Source: Ophiosphaerella korrae
Taxonomy: Eukaryota; Ascomycota; Dothideomycetes; Pleosporales; Phaeosphaeriaceae
DNA: 64,000 bases
Reading direction: 5' to 3'
Assembly: GCA_028456385.1 (NCBI GenBank)
Contig: JALNQF010000001.1
Location: 558,001-622,000 of the forward strand
Below are positions 10,835 through 22,337 of the stretch, one piece after another; the first letter of the stretch is position 1, and every line of letters starts with the position of its first letter. The position numbers and the translations under genes are program-made. The notes under the pieces were generated by a model that saw only the letters and a list, made by a program, of their open reading frames with translations, was not told the DNA's origin and made no database searches.

Positions 10835-13800
10835 TTACTCTTTCTTCTTTCCTCCTACTCGATCCTTCACCTTCTCCACTCCCTTACCCATCTTGCCAAA
10901 CACATACCCAAACCCAAAGCTCCATCCCTTGATTCGCACACTCCAGATAAAGAAGTAAACTAATGCCCAATTGCTGAAGCAAAACGCCAAGAAGATACCA
11001 AAGTCTCTCCATTTGTTGTTAGCATTGATATTGATCGTCTGCAAGTAATCGTTGCCAACCGTGTAGGGACAATATTGGCACCCGCTTGTGGCGTTTCCAT
11101 TTAGTAAGTACCCAGGCGCTTGCGAGACAAAAGCCGATGCGTAGGACGAGCAGGTTTCGCCGGAAGGGACGTTGAATATTGCAGTTTCGGAAGAATGACA
11201 CCGTACTGGGATACCGTCGAGCGTTGCCCCAAGAACACCACCAATCCAATACTTGGATGGGTTGAGATAATACTAGATCAAGTCAGTATGAGATTTTTTT
11301 TTTTTTTTTTTATGGATCTCGCGCACAAAAGACTTACCATCCAATAACGCCAGAAGACAGGCATGTCCGCATATGGCCTGACAACGCCATTAAACAACCC
11401 AAACATAACGAAAAAGAATGGTAAGACGTTGGATACAACCGTGAAATTTGGTGCAAAAGCACAAATCCACTGGCCCCAAGATGAAACAAATAGGTAAAAC
11501 AGCATAGTCATAAGGAAAACATAGCCAGCAGTCGAAGTGTCGGTGGGCAATCCGGTGGGATAATACCATAGAACCCAATAAAGGACTGATGAAAAGATGG
11601 CCATTGGAATCTCGGCGACGATTTGGGCCTGGAGGAAGTTAGTGTGTGACAATAGCGCCATACATGAGTAGAATTACTCACAGTGCAAAAAGCAAACCAG
11701 CCATAGATTCTTGATGGTAATTCGCGTGCTTGCCATAGCGACATGTTTTGGTGAAACTTTGGTACCACTGCGTTGACAATGGTTGGTGGAATAAGCAGAA
11801 TCATGAATGGTGTGAACATCCTATTCTGTAGATCGGCAATGGAATTACCAAGCTGATAAAAGGTGAAGCCGTTGAAAATGCCTATGACGACGGCGATGAA
11901 GAGTTTCCCGTAGAGATATGATGGGTCACGCCAATACTGCACAAATGTTCTCTTGGTTAGTGTGGTAGTTTGAAGCCATACGGATGCCGCAAACTCGATC
12001 TGCTCCACATGTTCTTGCTCTGCAACCTTCCTACTGCGATCAGACTTGATGTGATCAATCTCTTTGAGCAGCTCTTGGTAGTTGGAAGATTTTGTCCATT
12101 CTTCGTTCCAATTGATACGACTACCGTCTCTGCGTTTGAATGGCTTCGCGGCAGTTTCAAGTATGAACTCTGCAACATTCTTGTTTGGCGGACATTTCAC
12201 TCCGCGATCGCCAAAGTATTTGATCACATCTTTGCCATTTTCACCGACCGGTCCGAAGTAGAATGTGTTCCCTCCAGGATTTAGAGCGAGAATCATGTCG
12301 AATTGTTGAATCAGGACACTACTCGGTTGGTGGATGGTACAGACGATGGCTTGGCCTGCTTTGGCCAACTTTTTAAGGAAACGAACAATCGAGTAGGCAG
12401 AATTACTGTCAAGGCCCGATGTTGGCTCGTCCAAGAAAAGCAAGAGTGAAGGTTTGGCGGCGAGTTCAACACCAATGGTTAAGCGTTTCTTCTGCTCGAC
12501 GCCGAGGCTTGATACTAGCGCATCTTGGATATCATGAAGCTCAAGCAGGTCGATAATCTTGTCGACATAGTCGACCTTTTCCTGCTTGGGAGTAGACTGT
12601 TCCTGACGCAATATTGCAGAAAATTCAAGTGCTTCACGGATTGTTGCGGTGCCATCGTGGAGGTCCATCTGCTCACAAAAACCAGTCCCCCTCTGAAATG
12701 CCTGCAAGTATGACAGTTAGCCCAGATTCCGGCACTTGGGTTTTATGGGTGTGAAATCGCTTACCTTTCCAAGACTCTTACCATCAACTAACATCTCTCC
12801 AGAGACGATACCAATTTTCTGCCGTTGAGACAGAGTGTTGAGTAGTGTCGTTTTGCCAGCCCCAGAGGCACCAACAAGCGCAACCATTACTCCTGGCTTC
12901 GCATAGCCGCTAACATTGTTCAAAAGCTTACGTTCTCCTCCATGATACGGAACCGTGTATTCGAGATCCTTCCAAGTGAATATGCTTTCACTGCTTGAAA
13001 TACACCCTAGGGCCTCTTCTTCGTTACCAGAGGCCGCAAGCGAGCTCCCACTTGCTTCTCCTCTTACAACCTTTTCTTCATCTATGGTCTCATCTTTAGC
13101 AGCTTTTCTCATATGCTTAGATTTCTTGAAGACTAAAGCACCTCCACCAGACTTAGCAAAGGAGAGGGTTTCGGTAGCAATAACAGTGACGATGAGGTAG
13201 AGTATGGAAAACGCAACGACCACACCAAAGTTACGCCAAAGGTTTGATCTAGAATAGTTGAATGCCGTCTCGAGATAATCTGCACCTGGTACACTGTTTG
13301 AATTTTGCTGGGCTCCTGGCAGGGCGCAGCCCTGATATGCGGGATCGATGCCAGGTCCGGAGGGAATGAGCTGCTTAGGGGCACATTGCATTGTCCTGTC
13401 GGAAAATTCATTTGCTGCGACCGCTTCGTAAGAATAAGCGACAGGGCTTGAAACGAAAAGTCAGCACTGTGAGCGTCGAAGGTAGAAGAGGGGGTATTTA
13501 CTTAATGTAATAGATGAACCCAAACCAAATATATTTGCCCAGAAGTAAAGGCTTCGGGATAACGTATCCCGTGTATATAATCAGTAAATTAAGGGCAAGA
13601 CCTGAAAAACGCACTGCATCATCGATCGTCGGTGACAAAGCGGCGAACATCCGATAGAGTGATGTAATGCAGATGGTAGACGTGTAAATGAAGAGGAAGT
13701 ATATGAAGAACTTTCCAGGATCCATGTCAAGTTCTGTTAAGAAGTACATGATAAGTGCTACTCTCGATTAGATGAAGTAGAAGCGAGAGAGTCGAAAGGA

Positions 13801-15836
13801 AACTTACAGAAAGGGATCACTTGTGCCAATATAAGTGGAAAGTCCTGGACTACACGTGCGATGGTAACGGCACTCGGGTGGTAGAAGGCAAAGTCCTCAT
13901 GTCGCTTGACAATATCTCGACCCGAGACAGCTTTCATCAACTCTGCTAGTTGTAACCACCCGAGGAACAAGATTGAGAAGAACAATGCTCCGCCACGGCT
14001 GAACGCGCCTGATGTATCCAGACTCTGTCCATAGAACAAAGAACCAATAATAAGGCTATTGGAAATGATGATGAAGAATTTAGTATATAGCGTGGTTTTG
14101 TCGCCCCATGTAAGCCAGAACTCACGTTGGGTGCAAGCCAGTACTTGCCGAGCGAAAGAGACGGTAAATGGTGACGTCTTTCGGACTGTTTTGCTCTTAC
14201 TCTCTCTTACTGCGCCTTCAAACTCCTTTGCACTTCTATATTCGCTTTCCTTTAACTCTTCTTCATACTGGGCAATCTCTTGGAGGCCACGCTGATACAG
14301 GGCAGATTGCCTAAAGGCTTTCTCCAGGTCCTCAGGGGTCTTGGGCGCTTTTTCTTTATATCCCTCACGGAGCTGACGTTCAGTGGGATCTGTGACTGCC
14401 GTTAAAAAGTCCGCTGTAGTCTGCCGCTCAGGGCAGTGGAAGCCAAGATCTATGAAGTATTGCCGTGCTTCACGCGCTGGGCCTTGATAAATGCATCGCC
14501 CTTGATCAATGACAATGACTTTGTCCATGACATCATAGATACCCTCACTAGCTTGGTATAGTGTTACGAATGTTGTTCGGTTCGAAATATCAGTCATGAT
14601 ACGCAGTGAGTTGGCATAATCCAAGGCTGTAGACGCATCCAAACCACGCGTACTGTTGTCCCAGCACACCACCGTGCTCTTTGCGGCCAGTGTTTCGGCA
14701 ATAGAAACGCGTTTTCGTTCCCCTCCGCTTACACCACGCACATACTCGTCACCAACAAGTGTGTGCTTTGTGTGTGATATGCCAAAAATCTTTAGGAGTG
14801 CGTTCAAGATGATTGGTATGTTCCTCTTCTCATTCTTTTTTGTTTTGTTGGTAAGTGCGAATGACAAAGTTTGCCAAACATTTAGAGTTGCCATATGTAA
14901 ATCATCCTCTGCGTTGTAGTTGACCTCTCCTCTGAATTCTCTTTTTTGTCTTTCTGCCGATATGCCACCATAGGAAACTTCTCCCTCGACTGCGGCGTAA
15001 CTCTCCCTGTTGTTGGCAATTGCTTTGAGGAAGGTTGAACATCCAGAGCCCGGGCGTCCAAGGACGAGACACATCTCGCCATCCTTGACGACACCAGAGA
15101 AATCATGAATCAACGTCCTTTTCTGAGATGGTCGTCCAAGCTTCAGACTTGGTATCCAGCTCGACACGAGATGATATAAATCGGGGCCAAAGGTGCCCAA
15201 TACAGCATCAGGAAGTGTCCTGACGAAGGTCGTTGTTGATCCCACACCTTTTACAGTGAGATTCCTGTAGACGACACCTACTTTCTTCGTTGATTGACCG
15301 TCCTTGCGCTTCTCAAAATGACCCTCTCTCATGAATTGGTCAAGTTCGAAGCCGTCTTCCTTCTCGGCCGCCACAGCACCAAAGTCTCCAAGGTCTTCAT
15401 GATCTATGTCTTCAAAGTCATCTTGTATGTCTTTCGTGTCATCCGCTGTGTATGCACCATAGTTTTGGTATAAGGGATCCGTGCTGGAGGTTGGGCGTGG
15501 TCCACCACTTTGGCGTTTGCTTTTTCTGCTGAGGGATCTGAAAAGGTTCTCGTTCCTTTCTGGTTGTGTTTCATGGGATCGTACTCGAAACAGTGAATTT
15601 AATTCACCCCGTAAGACATGGATATCGTCTGCTGTAGTAAGAGCGCTCAAACGCGCTGCATCACGTTCGCCCCATGTTCCTCCATCGAGATCAATGCTAG
15701 TCCTACTGTTGTTCCCACTTTGTTCTCTCAGTGACTCTGTTTGCTCTCTTCCGTCCTGGAGGTACTGGTCGTCGTGCCATGGGTTGCGTTGATTATCCGG
15801 GCTCTGTGGCGAGTGGACATTGGATCCCCACAGCAT
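10835..15836 (-). CDS. PDR-type (ABCG) full-length ABC multidrug transporter
   Basis: A plasma-membrane ATP-driven efflux pump of the fungal pleiotropic drug resistance class. Six exons, 15836-13808, 13757-13502, 13446-12765, 12701-11682, 11628-11338 and 11272-10835, give 1571 residues; all five introns (50-65 nt) keep phase. Layout is (NBD-TMD)x2. NBD1 has the degenerate PDR Walker A GRPGSGCSTFLK near residue 258, signature VSGGERKRVSIAE and Walker-B-like CWDNSTRGLDAS. NBD2 has canonical Walker A GASGAGKTTLLN (about 952), LGVEQKKRLTIGVELAAKP as its degenerate signature and LFLDEPTSGLDSNS. This asymmetry is normal for the class. PDR motifs GTGFCEQMDLHDGTATIREA and RPYADMPVFWRYW are present, as is a Cys-containing extracellular loop before the last helix. 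The fifth intron carries a 17-base A run on the coding strand. Substrate cannot be told from sequence. Confidence 0.93.
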
Positions 15837-17217
15837 CGTGTTGTGGTCAAAAGGTCAAGCCGGCAAGATATAAGTGGAATGGAGCTCACGGAGAAGATGA
15901 AAATGGTTTGAGGTTGCACGCGAAGCCACAGAGTAAATCCATTTATCAAGCTAAAGAAGTACTCTAGGGAAATCAGATATGTAATCATAAGGTTGACAAA
16001 CCCAAAATGGGGATTTCGGAGATAAGACTATTTGTGGTTTCATCATAACCTGAAATTTCAACAATGGGCCCGTTCTTAGTAGCGTCAAGAGGCGTCATCC
16101 TGCCAAGGCACAACTTCGGCATACTATGGAGATGTATCTCTATATTAGGTATTAGCTCCTTCCTGCCGGCGCTAGTTGGGAATCTAAATGAAACTATATC
16201 CAGACAAGTGCTCCTTTTTTGCTAAGAAGGAAGGTATCGTGGTGGGTAACACGAAAAACGGGGCGTTATCAAGCGGCAGACGGGGAGCGTGGGGGTTGGG
16301 GAGAACCGAGCTCTAAAGGGTCATACTGTTCTACGTAGTATACAAAGAGAGCATTAGGGAGCCAAGGGTTTGGATAAGTGAACAATTACACATGTCATGA
16401 ATCAGCCCAAGTTTCCTCAGGGGGCTAACTATCACTCGTGCGTCGAGAACAACCTCTATAGTAGTAGGTTTAGGTTAGGGTCAGATTTCGGGTTAAATCT
16501 AGGGTATATGAAGATAATATATCTGAAGTCATACTCAGACAGATTTCAAACAAGTTCTTTGACAAAAGGAAAGTATCTGAGAGGCGGAGAAAGCAGTCCT
16601 TGTTGTATTTGCCTATTTTAGCTTAGTGCACGGTAACGGCCCGTGGCACGGGCATACTGACGCCAGTAGCGTGGGTAGCATTCGGCATAAGAATAAGGAT
16701 TGATTAGGTGCGTTTGTAGTCAATCATGCTCTGTTTGAATCTTTAACTAGAACCATTCAAGATGATTCCTCCCTGGATATTACGCCGAGCACGAGTCGTG
16801 TTTCGATGCAAATCTGCCCATGCTGACAAAACGTCGGAAAGTTGTTGAAGTTGCTAAGACTGATAAGAAGGAATCGGCATTGGTTGAGGGCAGTTTCCGA
16901 GGCCGCGGAGCTTTGAACCACATATGATCTGGGTGACATTAGGGATGAGGAAATTGACTGCTCCGAGGGTTTCTATGGCGCTTATTTGGATCACGGTGTC
17001 CGCTTTCATAGATCCAGTGGTTTTCATTAGGCGTGGTCTTTCACAAGAGGCTGGCAATCCCGCGTCTACACCACGAAGGTCTGGGCAAATGGTCAAATAG
17101 CTATTCATCGTATCTATTATCTTAATGGGTACCCACTGTATCTGCTCAATGCAATGAATTCATGCCCCGGCCTATCAAATCCTGGTGGCATTATTGGCTG
17201 TTCATTTGTGGTGCACT
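15837..17217. other. Gene-free region upstream of the ABC transporter
   Basis: 1.4 kb containing the ABC transporter promoter (right of 15836) and the 3' flank of GPD1. Short frames on both strands (for example 16397-16621 and 16854-17108) show no recognisable domain. At 16465-16481 a short GGTTTAGGTTAGGG-like stretch resembles degenerate telomere repeat but is too short to call. Confidence 0.45.
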
Positions 17218-18505
17218 TTAATGCTTTGACTCAATGAGCTCAGGAATGTCCTCTGGCTTGGCATTGCCCTCTAGGATGTTGTATACAGCTGTGAACAAAG
17301 GGAAGTCCGCCTCCATGCCCTGGCTCTTTAGGAACTCATTGACCTCGTAGGCCGTGCTGGTACCTTGAAGTTTCTGGCCATTCAATTCGGACTGCTCAAT
17401 CTCATAGATTGTTTGACCACGTTGGATAGCCATCTTTGCGCAACGAAAGTTGCGTCCACCCATGCATGATGTAACCACATCGGCAACACCACAACTCTCT
17501 TCCGTAAAGGTGCTTGTGCGTGAGCTCTCGCCGAAAAAAGCCTTTCCGAATTTGACCATCTCGAGGATACCAACGCGCATGACAGCTGCTTTGGCATTAT
17601 CACCCCAGCCTAGGCCATCCACAAAACCTGCCGCGAGGGCAATGATATTCTTGAGCGCACCCCCGAGAGACACACCCGCAACATCATTTACTATGCGCAC
17701 ATGAAAGTACGGCCGATGGAAGAGCTTTCGAACATTCTCATGTGATAGAGCCGGGTACTCATTGGGGAGAGGAGTGAGACGTGCTGAACGTGGGCCAGGA
17801 GTTGGCTTGCTGGGATTGATAAGATCAACCTGTGAGGCATTTGGAGAGCCACTTGGTGTTGGATTGCGCGAGTCCATTGGGGGGGGATCATATGCCACTG
17901 TCGTCTCGGAATATTTCTCTTGCGCAATCTCGGAAGCGATGTTCGCTCCAGACAGAGCACCACAGTATATATTCAGTGTCATACCAATTGTCTCAGACAT
18001 AAGCCGGATGCCCTTCTCACTTACATCCACACCCTTGGTGCAGCATATCGCTCGTGCATATGGGAGAATCTTGCCTTCAAGTTGCTTGCAGGTCCTGGCA
18101 ATAAACTGATGCGGAAGCACAAAAATAAGGAATGTAGAGTCTTTGCAGGCTGACGGCAAGTCGGTATTGGCTACAACGTTTGGTGGCAGCGTGATGTTTG
18201 GGAGGTATTTGACATTTTCGTGCAGTCTGTTGATGATTTCAGAGAGCTTCTCAGGTTTGTCTGAACCGTTGTAGTGCCGCGAATCTTTGGAGATGATGAC
18301 GTCCTCCTCGTATACCCACATCTGCACTGTTTCTTCAAATAGCGTCGGGTTGGCCTTGACGTTCTCTGCGACTAGCTTGGCCATGGTGGTGCCCCTAGAT
18401 CTGTGAGTTGGAGAAGTTATGGGCGAATGGGAAGCGTTGTGCATACCAATTGCCGGAGCCCACCACTGTCACCTTGTGCTTGCGCTGGGCGGTCAGTGTT
18501 GCCAT
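17218..18505 (-). CDS. GPD1: NAD-dependent glycerol-3-phosphate dehydrogenase
   Basis: A cytosolic enzyme reducing dihydroxyacetone phosphate to glycerol 3-phosphate with NADH; it supplies glycerol for osmotic adaptation and lipid synthesis. Exons 18505-18447 and 18394-17218 give 411 residues. The 52-nt intron splits the Trp codon of the dinucleotide motif, and joining yields [19 protein letters not shown] with GSGNWG at residues 16-21. Catalytic-domain landmarks follow: [32 protein letters not shown], and [20 protein letters not shown] with the active-site Lys. A low-complexity Pro/Ser insertion ([14 protein letters not shown] region) makes it longer than yeast Gpd1, as is usual in filamentous fungi. 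Three AGGGG/CCCCT sites lie within about 750 bases upstream (18582, 18686, 19249), compatible with Msn2/4-type control but near chance frequency. Confidence 0.94.
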
Positions 18506-19500
18506 GGTTCTTGAGTCAATTTGTTTGAGAATGGTGGTTCGTAGGTATGTATTGTGTTGTGAAAGTCGAGGGTGTGGTAGAAGGGGGGGACAAGCTATAA
18601 TGTAGTTGGTTGGTGAGAGGAATTTGAAAGAGTATGACCTTAAACTACTAAAGGAGGCCAGCTTATATGGGTGTCAGTACGATTTAGGGGGGCAGAAAAG
18701 CTTTGCTCGTGAAGCGGTAACTCTAGACCGTGAGTGTGGACGGAATGTAGCTTGGCTTGTTGGTGTAGGGAAGGAAGCCTGTGGCCTCGGTTGCCTGTGA
18801 TGCGGCGACGCCGAAAGATGCAGTTGACGAGTCGGAGGGTGGCGGTGACAATGCCAGGACTGAGGCCACAGTGTCGAAAGACGAGCTTCTCGGAATCCTT
18901 GGGAATCCGTTCACGATAGATGGGCAGATTGTTGAGTGCAGGTCGTTCAGCACACTTTCCCAGAAAATGCATTCATTGTGCAAGGATTGGCTACAGTCGG
19001 CTTATCGATAAAGCAGCTGCAGCTCAAATCCTGGGTCGGCTGACCAGCACCAGCAACACCAATTGGCCAATGGAAAGGCGATCGCATTGACACCAATCGA
19101 GTAGCGTCGACGTTTTTGTTTGGTCTTGACTGTTGACAGATGCCACAGCGCGACTACCTACCATGGTACATGATGCATCTGCATCCACAGACTCCCTCTC
19201 TCTGGAAAGCCCGGAGGCCAGTTAGGAAGGGCAGAAGGAGGTGATACAAGGGGTCATGGTTCGCGAGCACGCCTAACATGTCACTTAGAGTTGCGTAGGT
19301 GTATTGAGAGCAAGCATGAGATATAATGGTGAATAAGTGGTTGAAATTGGGTATTGCATGTCGTGTTTTCCTCATATCATCGCATTACTGTCCTCCTTGT
19401 CCACCATCCCGCCTGCAACATGCGCGACATCGTCATGGTCTGTCCACATTACCGTCCAAGAGGGAACCCGCCCGCTGTACATTCAGAAACGCTTGCTCGT
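18506..19500. other. GPD1 promoter region and intergenic DNA
   Basis: About 1 kb. The part next to 18505 must contain the GPD1 promoter, including G-rich AGGGG-type motifs. The remainder holds the 3' flank of the DUF7707 gene. Short frames here (18781-19011, 19326-19664) lack domain support. Confidence 0.45.
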
Positions 19501-20165
19501 TTACATGGCGATGCCGAAGATGGCCAACAGACCAGCAGCCAGGATGGGAGTGCTGTACTGAACAAGACCGGCAGCAGCACCAGGAGTGGACGAGGCAGCA
19601 CTGGAAGCACCCGCACCAGAAGAGCCTGAAGGGCTGCTGCCGCCACTCGTACGCGAAGCAGTAGGCGACGAGGCAGAGCTTGAGGCATCGGCGCCGCCCT
19701 TGGTAGTGAGGTTACCGCACGAGTTGAGTGCCTGGTTGCAGCCGAACTGCTGGGCGGCGTTGGTGCCCGTGGCGTTGATGCAGAGTCCGTGCCAGTAGCG
19801 GCACATCAGACCGGGCACGGTTTGCTGGTAGTTTCGCATCGATGAGGAAACATCAGAGCCGTTGGTGCACTTGCAGCTGAATGTCAGGGTAGACTAGGCC
19901 AAGTGTTAGCAAGTGGTAGGTAAAGCAATGCTGGAGAACGTACAGGCTCGCACGTGTTGCCGTTGGCTCCGATCTTGGCCTGGCCACCACACAAGTCGAC
20001 GCACGTGTTCTGGTTGGCCTCACACCAGGTGGAGCGCAGACTTGCCGGATTGACCTGGTTGGGGGCAACCGAGCAGCACGGAATGGGCGTGTCAAAGGTC
20101 TGGTTCTGGGCCGAGGCCAGGCCGGCCAGGGACGCAGCGGCAACAAACAGAGTAGAGCAGAGCAT
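19501..20165 (-). CDS. Secreted cysteine-rich DUF7707-type protein, probably GPI-anchored
   Basis: Probably a cell-surface or wall protein of unknown function. Exons 20165-19944 and 19893-19501 give 204 residues; the 49-nt intron (GTACGT..CTAG) is in phase 0. Residues 1-19 form a signal peptide (LFVAAASLAGLASA). The mature domain has about ten cysteines with the spacing seen in fungal DUF7707 proteins: RSTWCEANQNTCVDLC, NTCEPSTLTFSCKCTNG, then a region with VPGLMCRYWHGLC and CNQALNSC. A Ser/Ala/Gly-rich linker follows, then a hydrophobic C-terminus (STPILAAGLLAIFGIAM) preceded by small residues, as expected for a GPI signal. DUF7707 assignment rests on my recognition of the cysteine pattern. 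Confidence 0.82.
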
Positions 20166-22337
20166 GACTATGGTGGATGTGGTTGCTGGGGGGTGGTGTG
20201 GTGGGAGCTATCGATGTCTGTGAAGAGAGACGGGTCAATGGGCTGTCGGGAAGGAATTTAAAGACGCCGAGAGGCAGAGAACTTACATGTGCAGGAGCAA
20301 TTGCGGGTGGTGGAAACAATGCCTGTGGGTTGCGAGGCAGGTGCGACGGGCTAAATACTGCCCAGGCCTGCGTACATTCACTCCACTAGGGCCCGGACGG
20401 GCTAGCGCGCTGGGGAAGCTCAGACGCGGAACGGCCAGGTGCGCTTGCACTGCACTTGCACTGCACTTGCACGGGCACAATCTCGCACCCTCTGCCCAGG
20501 AGATTGCGGCACTCTATCTCTGCCGCCGCCCGCACTCGCTGCCTGGCTGCGGATGAAGCGTCGCGCCCATGTCGTGCACCGCCTGCGCCGAATAGTTTCA
20601 GAAGGAGTCTCAGAAACGCGTCGGACAGTCGCCGCACGGTGAGTACCCCACAAGATGCAGCGACCTGCTGCCACCACGCACAGACGCGATAGGCTCCATG
20701 CGACGGACTGTGGCTATCAAATCATCGGCCTGTCGCTGTCGCGGCCAATGCAAGGCCAGGCACTGTGCCCTGGACAGTGCCGTTTGCCGGATACGCGTCC
20801 ACTTGCTCTCCATACATTCCTCCACGCCATTGCCAGCCAAGGCACGCACGCAAGCAAATAAGAGCGCATGCTAGGCAATCATTTCGCGACGGCGGGCAGA
20901 CACGCTGGACTGGGCCCTAGGCAATGGCAAAATGCTGTCTGCTGCTTCCAATGCCGCCCTGCTGTGGCCGTGCACACGCTATTTCCATGGAAACCCAGTC
21001 GACTGACACGCCGGCCAAAGCATCTGATTCTCAGACCTGCCACAGTGCCACCCAACGGGCCGGGCTCGACAGCCAGCCGTTTGCACTTACATCACTGCCG
21101 CTGGGCATCTTGGTCCTCGCAGCCTTGCCGCTGTTGGTGGTCAAGTGCTGCTGTGCCAGAGTTTCAGACATTTTCTCTTCCGCCACCCGACGCGGTTGCA
21201 CGGCCGCTGCAAGGTCCAGAAATGCCAATAGCGCTGTCAACACAACGCTTATCGCTAGAGCAACAAGCGTCCTCGACATCCGGTTTTCCCACACGTATTT
21301 GCCCTATCTGGACGTGGCTTGCATAGGTCCTGCGGGACGCACAGACACTGCGCCTGCTTTGGCCTCGGGAATTCCACTTGGGGATCGAGTTTTGGGTTGA
21401 TGACGCCGTTTCTGCCGAGTCCCATGTCTAATTGCGCTCTGCCGTGCTGAGCGAAGGGTGGTTGTATAACTGACACCAAAAGAACAGAACAGCTTATCCA
21501 ACAGTTATACCTTTGGTTGTTGTTGCAATCAGCAAAATCAACTCTGTCTGCGCTATCGTCAAACAGTGAGGGATTATTGCTTTAAATGTCGTCAGTAGCT
21601 GACGTGGACTTTGACACCCTCACGACGTCTATTCGTGTGTCACCATGCAATACTTAGCGACCCTGCACACGTGTGCACATGGTTTCAAAAAGTACTTCTT
21701 GCTAGTTTTGCCTCGTATAGCTTTGATCGCCGCATTGATGCAAGCCATGCAGGACTGGCGAAGCAAAACCAATCTTTGAGTGGATAGCTGTTTCTATCGC
21801 CTAAAACTATTGATGATTTGCTTGTAATCTGGCACGATCGGTACCTACATTTAAACAGGTGGTCCGAGCTCACAGTTCAAATCCATTACTTCAACCTGCA
21901 GCCGGAGCCTGCTCTTGGATCATTCAAGGTCAACAAATACACATTGGTAGTCAGAGGTCAATTTGTAGTTCTGCTGTCTACTAGGCAACCTGAACAACAT
22001 GCAGAGTGCGGGTTCCACCATTTGAACGATATCACGACTGGAATTGTGCCTTACAGCAACATTATATTGACACCTGTACACGAATTTTGATCTCCAGGGT
22101 TTAGACAACTCAACTTGCTCCACTAACTGTTACTTCTTTCATGCCTGGATTTACCTGGGGGGGAACGGAAAATGCAAACAAACTACTTCGTATGCAGCCT
22201 TGGTCAAGCTGCTGCTATTTCGGGCAAAGCCAAGCCATACCGCACAGCCGGTGAGTTTATCTACATTCAGGCGAAATATCATGCGTTACTGCCAACCGTT
22301 AGTTTTCCAAGTCCACATCCGAACTAGCCTGAATGGA
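20166..22337. other. Gene-poor region, GC-rich then AT-rich
   Basis: 2.2 kb with no gene I can support. From 20.2 to 21.4 kb it is GC-rich with many chance frames on both strands; frames at 20868-21326 and 20924-21400 have no domain. From about 21.5 kb it turns AT-rich and leads into the NRPS-like relic. A GTTCAAATCC string at 21874-21883 resembles a tRNA B box, but no cloverleaf forms. Confidence 0.45.
20444..20472. repeat. Short 11-bp tandem repeat
   Basis: About 2.6 copies of CTTGCACTGCA lie in tandem. There is no coding role; possibly a small minisatellite in the upstream region of the DUF7707 gene. Confidence 0.7.

Noticed and set aside
16465..16481. Telomere-like GGTTTAGGTTAGGG string
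   Set aside because: Only two to three imperfect units; too short to be an interstitial telomere.
16757..17108. Two short overlapping minus-strand frames
   Set aside because: Non-overlapping compositions, no recognised domain, no convincing splice link between them; likely chance.
17760..17900. Pro/Ser-rich insertion in glycerol-3-phosphate dehydrogenase as a novelty
   Set aside because: A similar insertion is usual in filamentous fungal homologs, so it is not unusual.
20868..21400. Two overlapping + frames of 150-160 codons
   Set aside because: Cys/Pro/Ala-rich translation of GC-rich DNA with frames open on several sides; no domain and no plausible introns.
21829..21883. A-box/B-box-like pair (TGGCACGATCGG and GTTCAAATCC) suggesting a tRNA
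   Set aside because: The T stem and acceptor stem do not pair and no anticodon arm forms.
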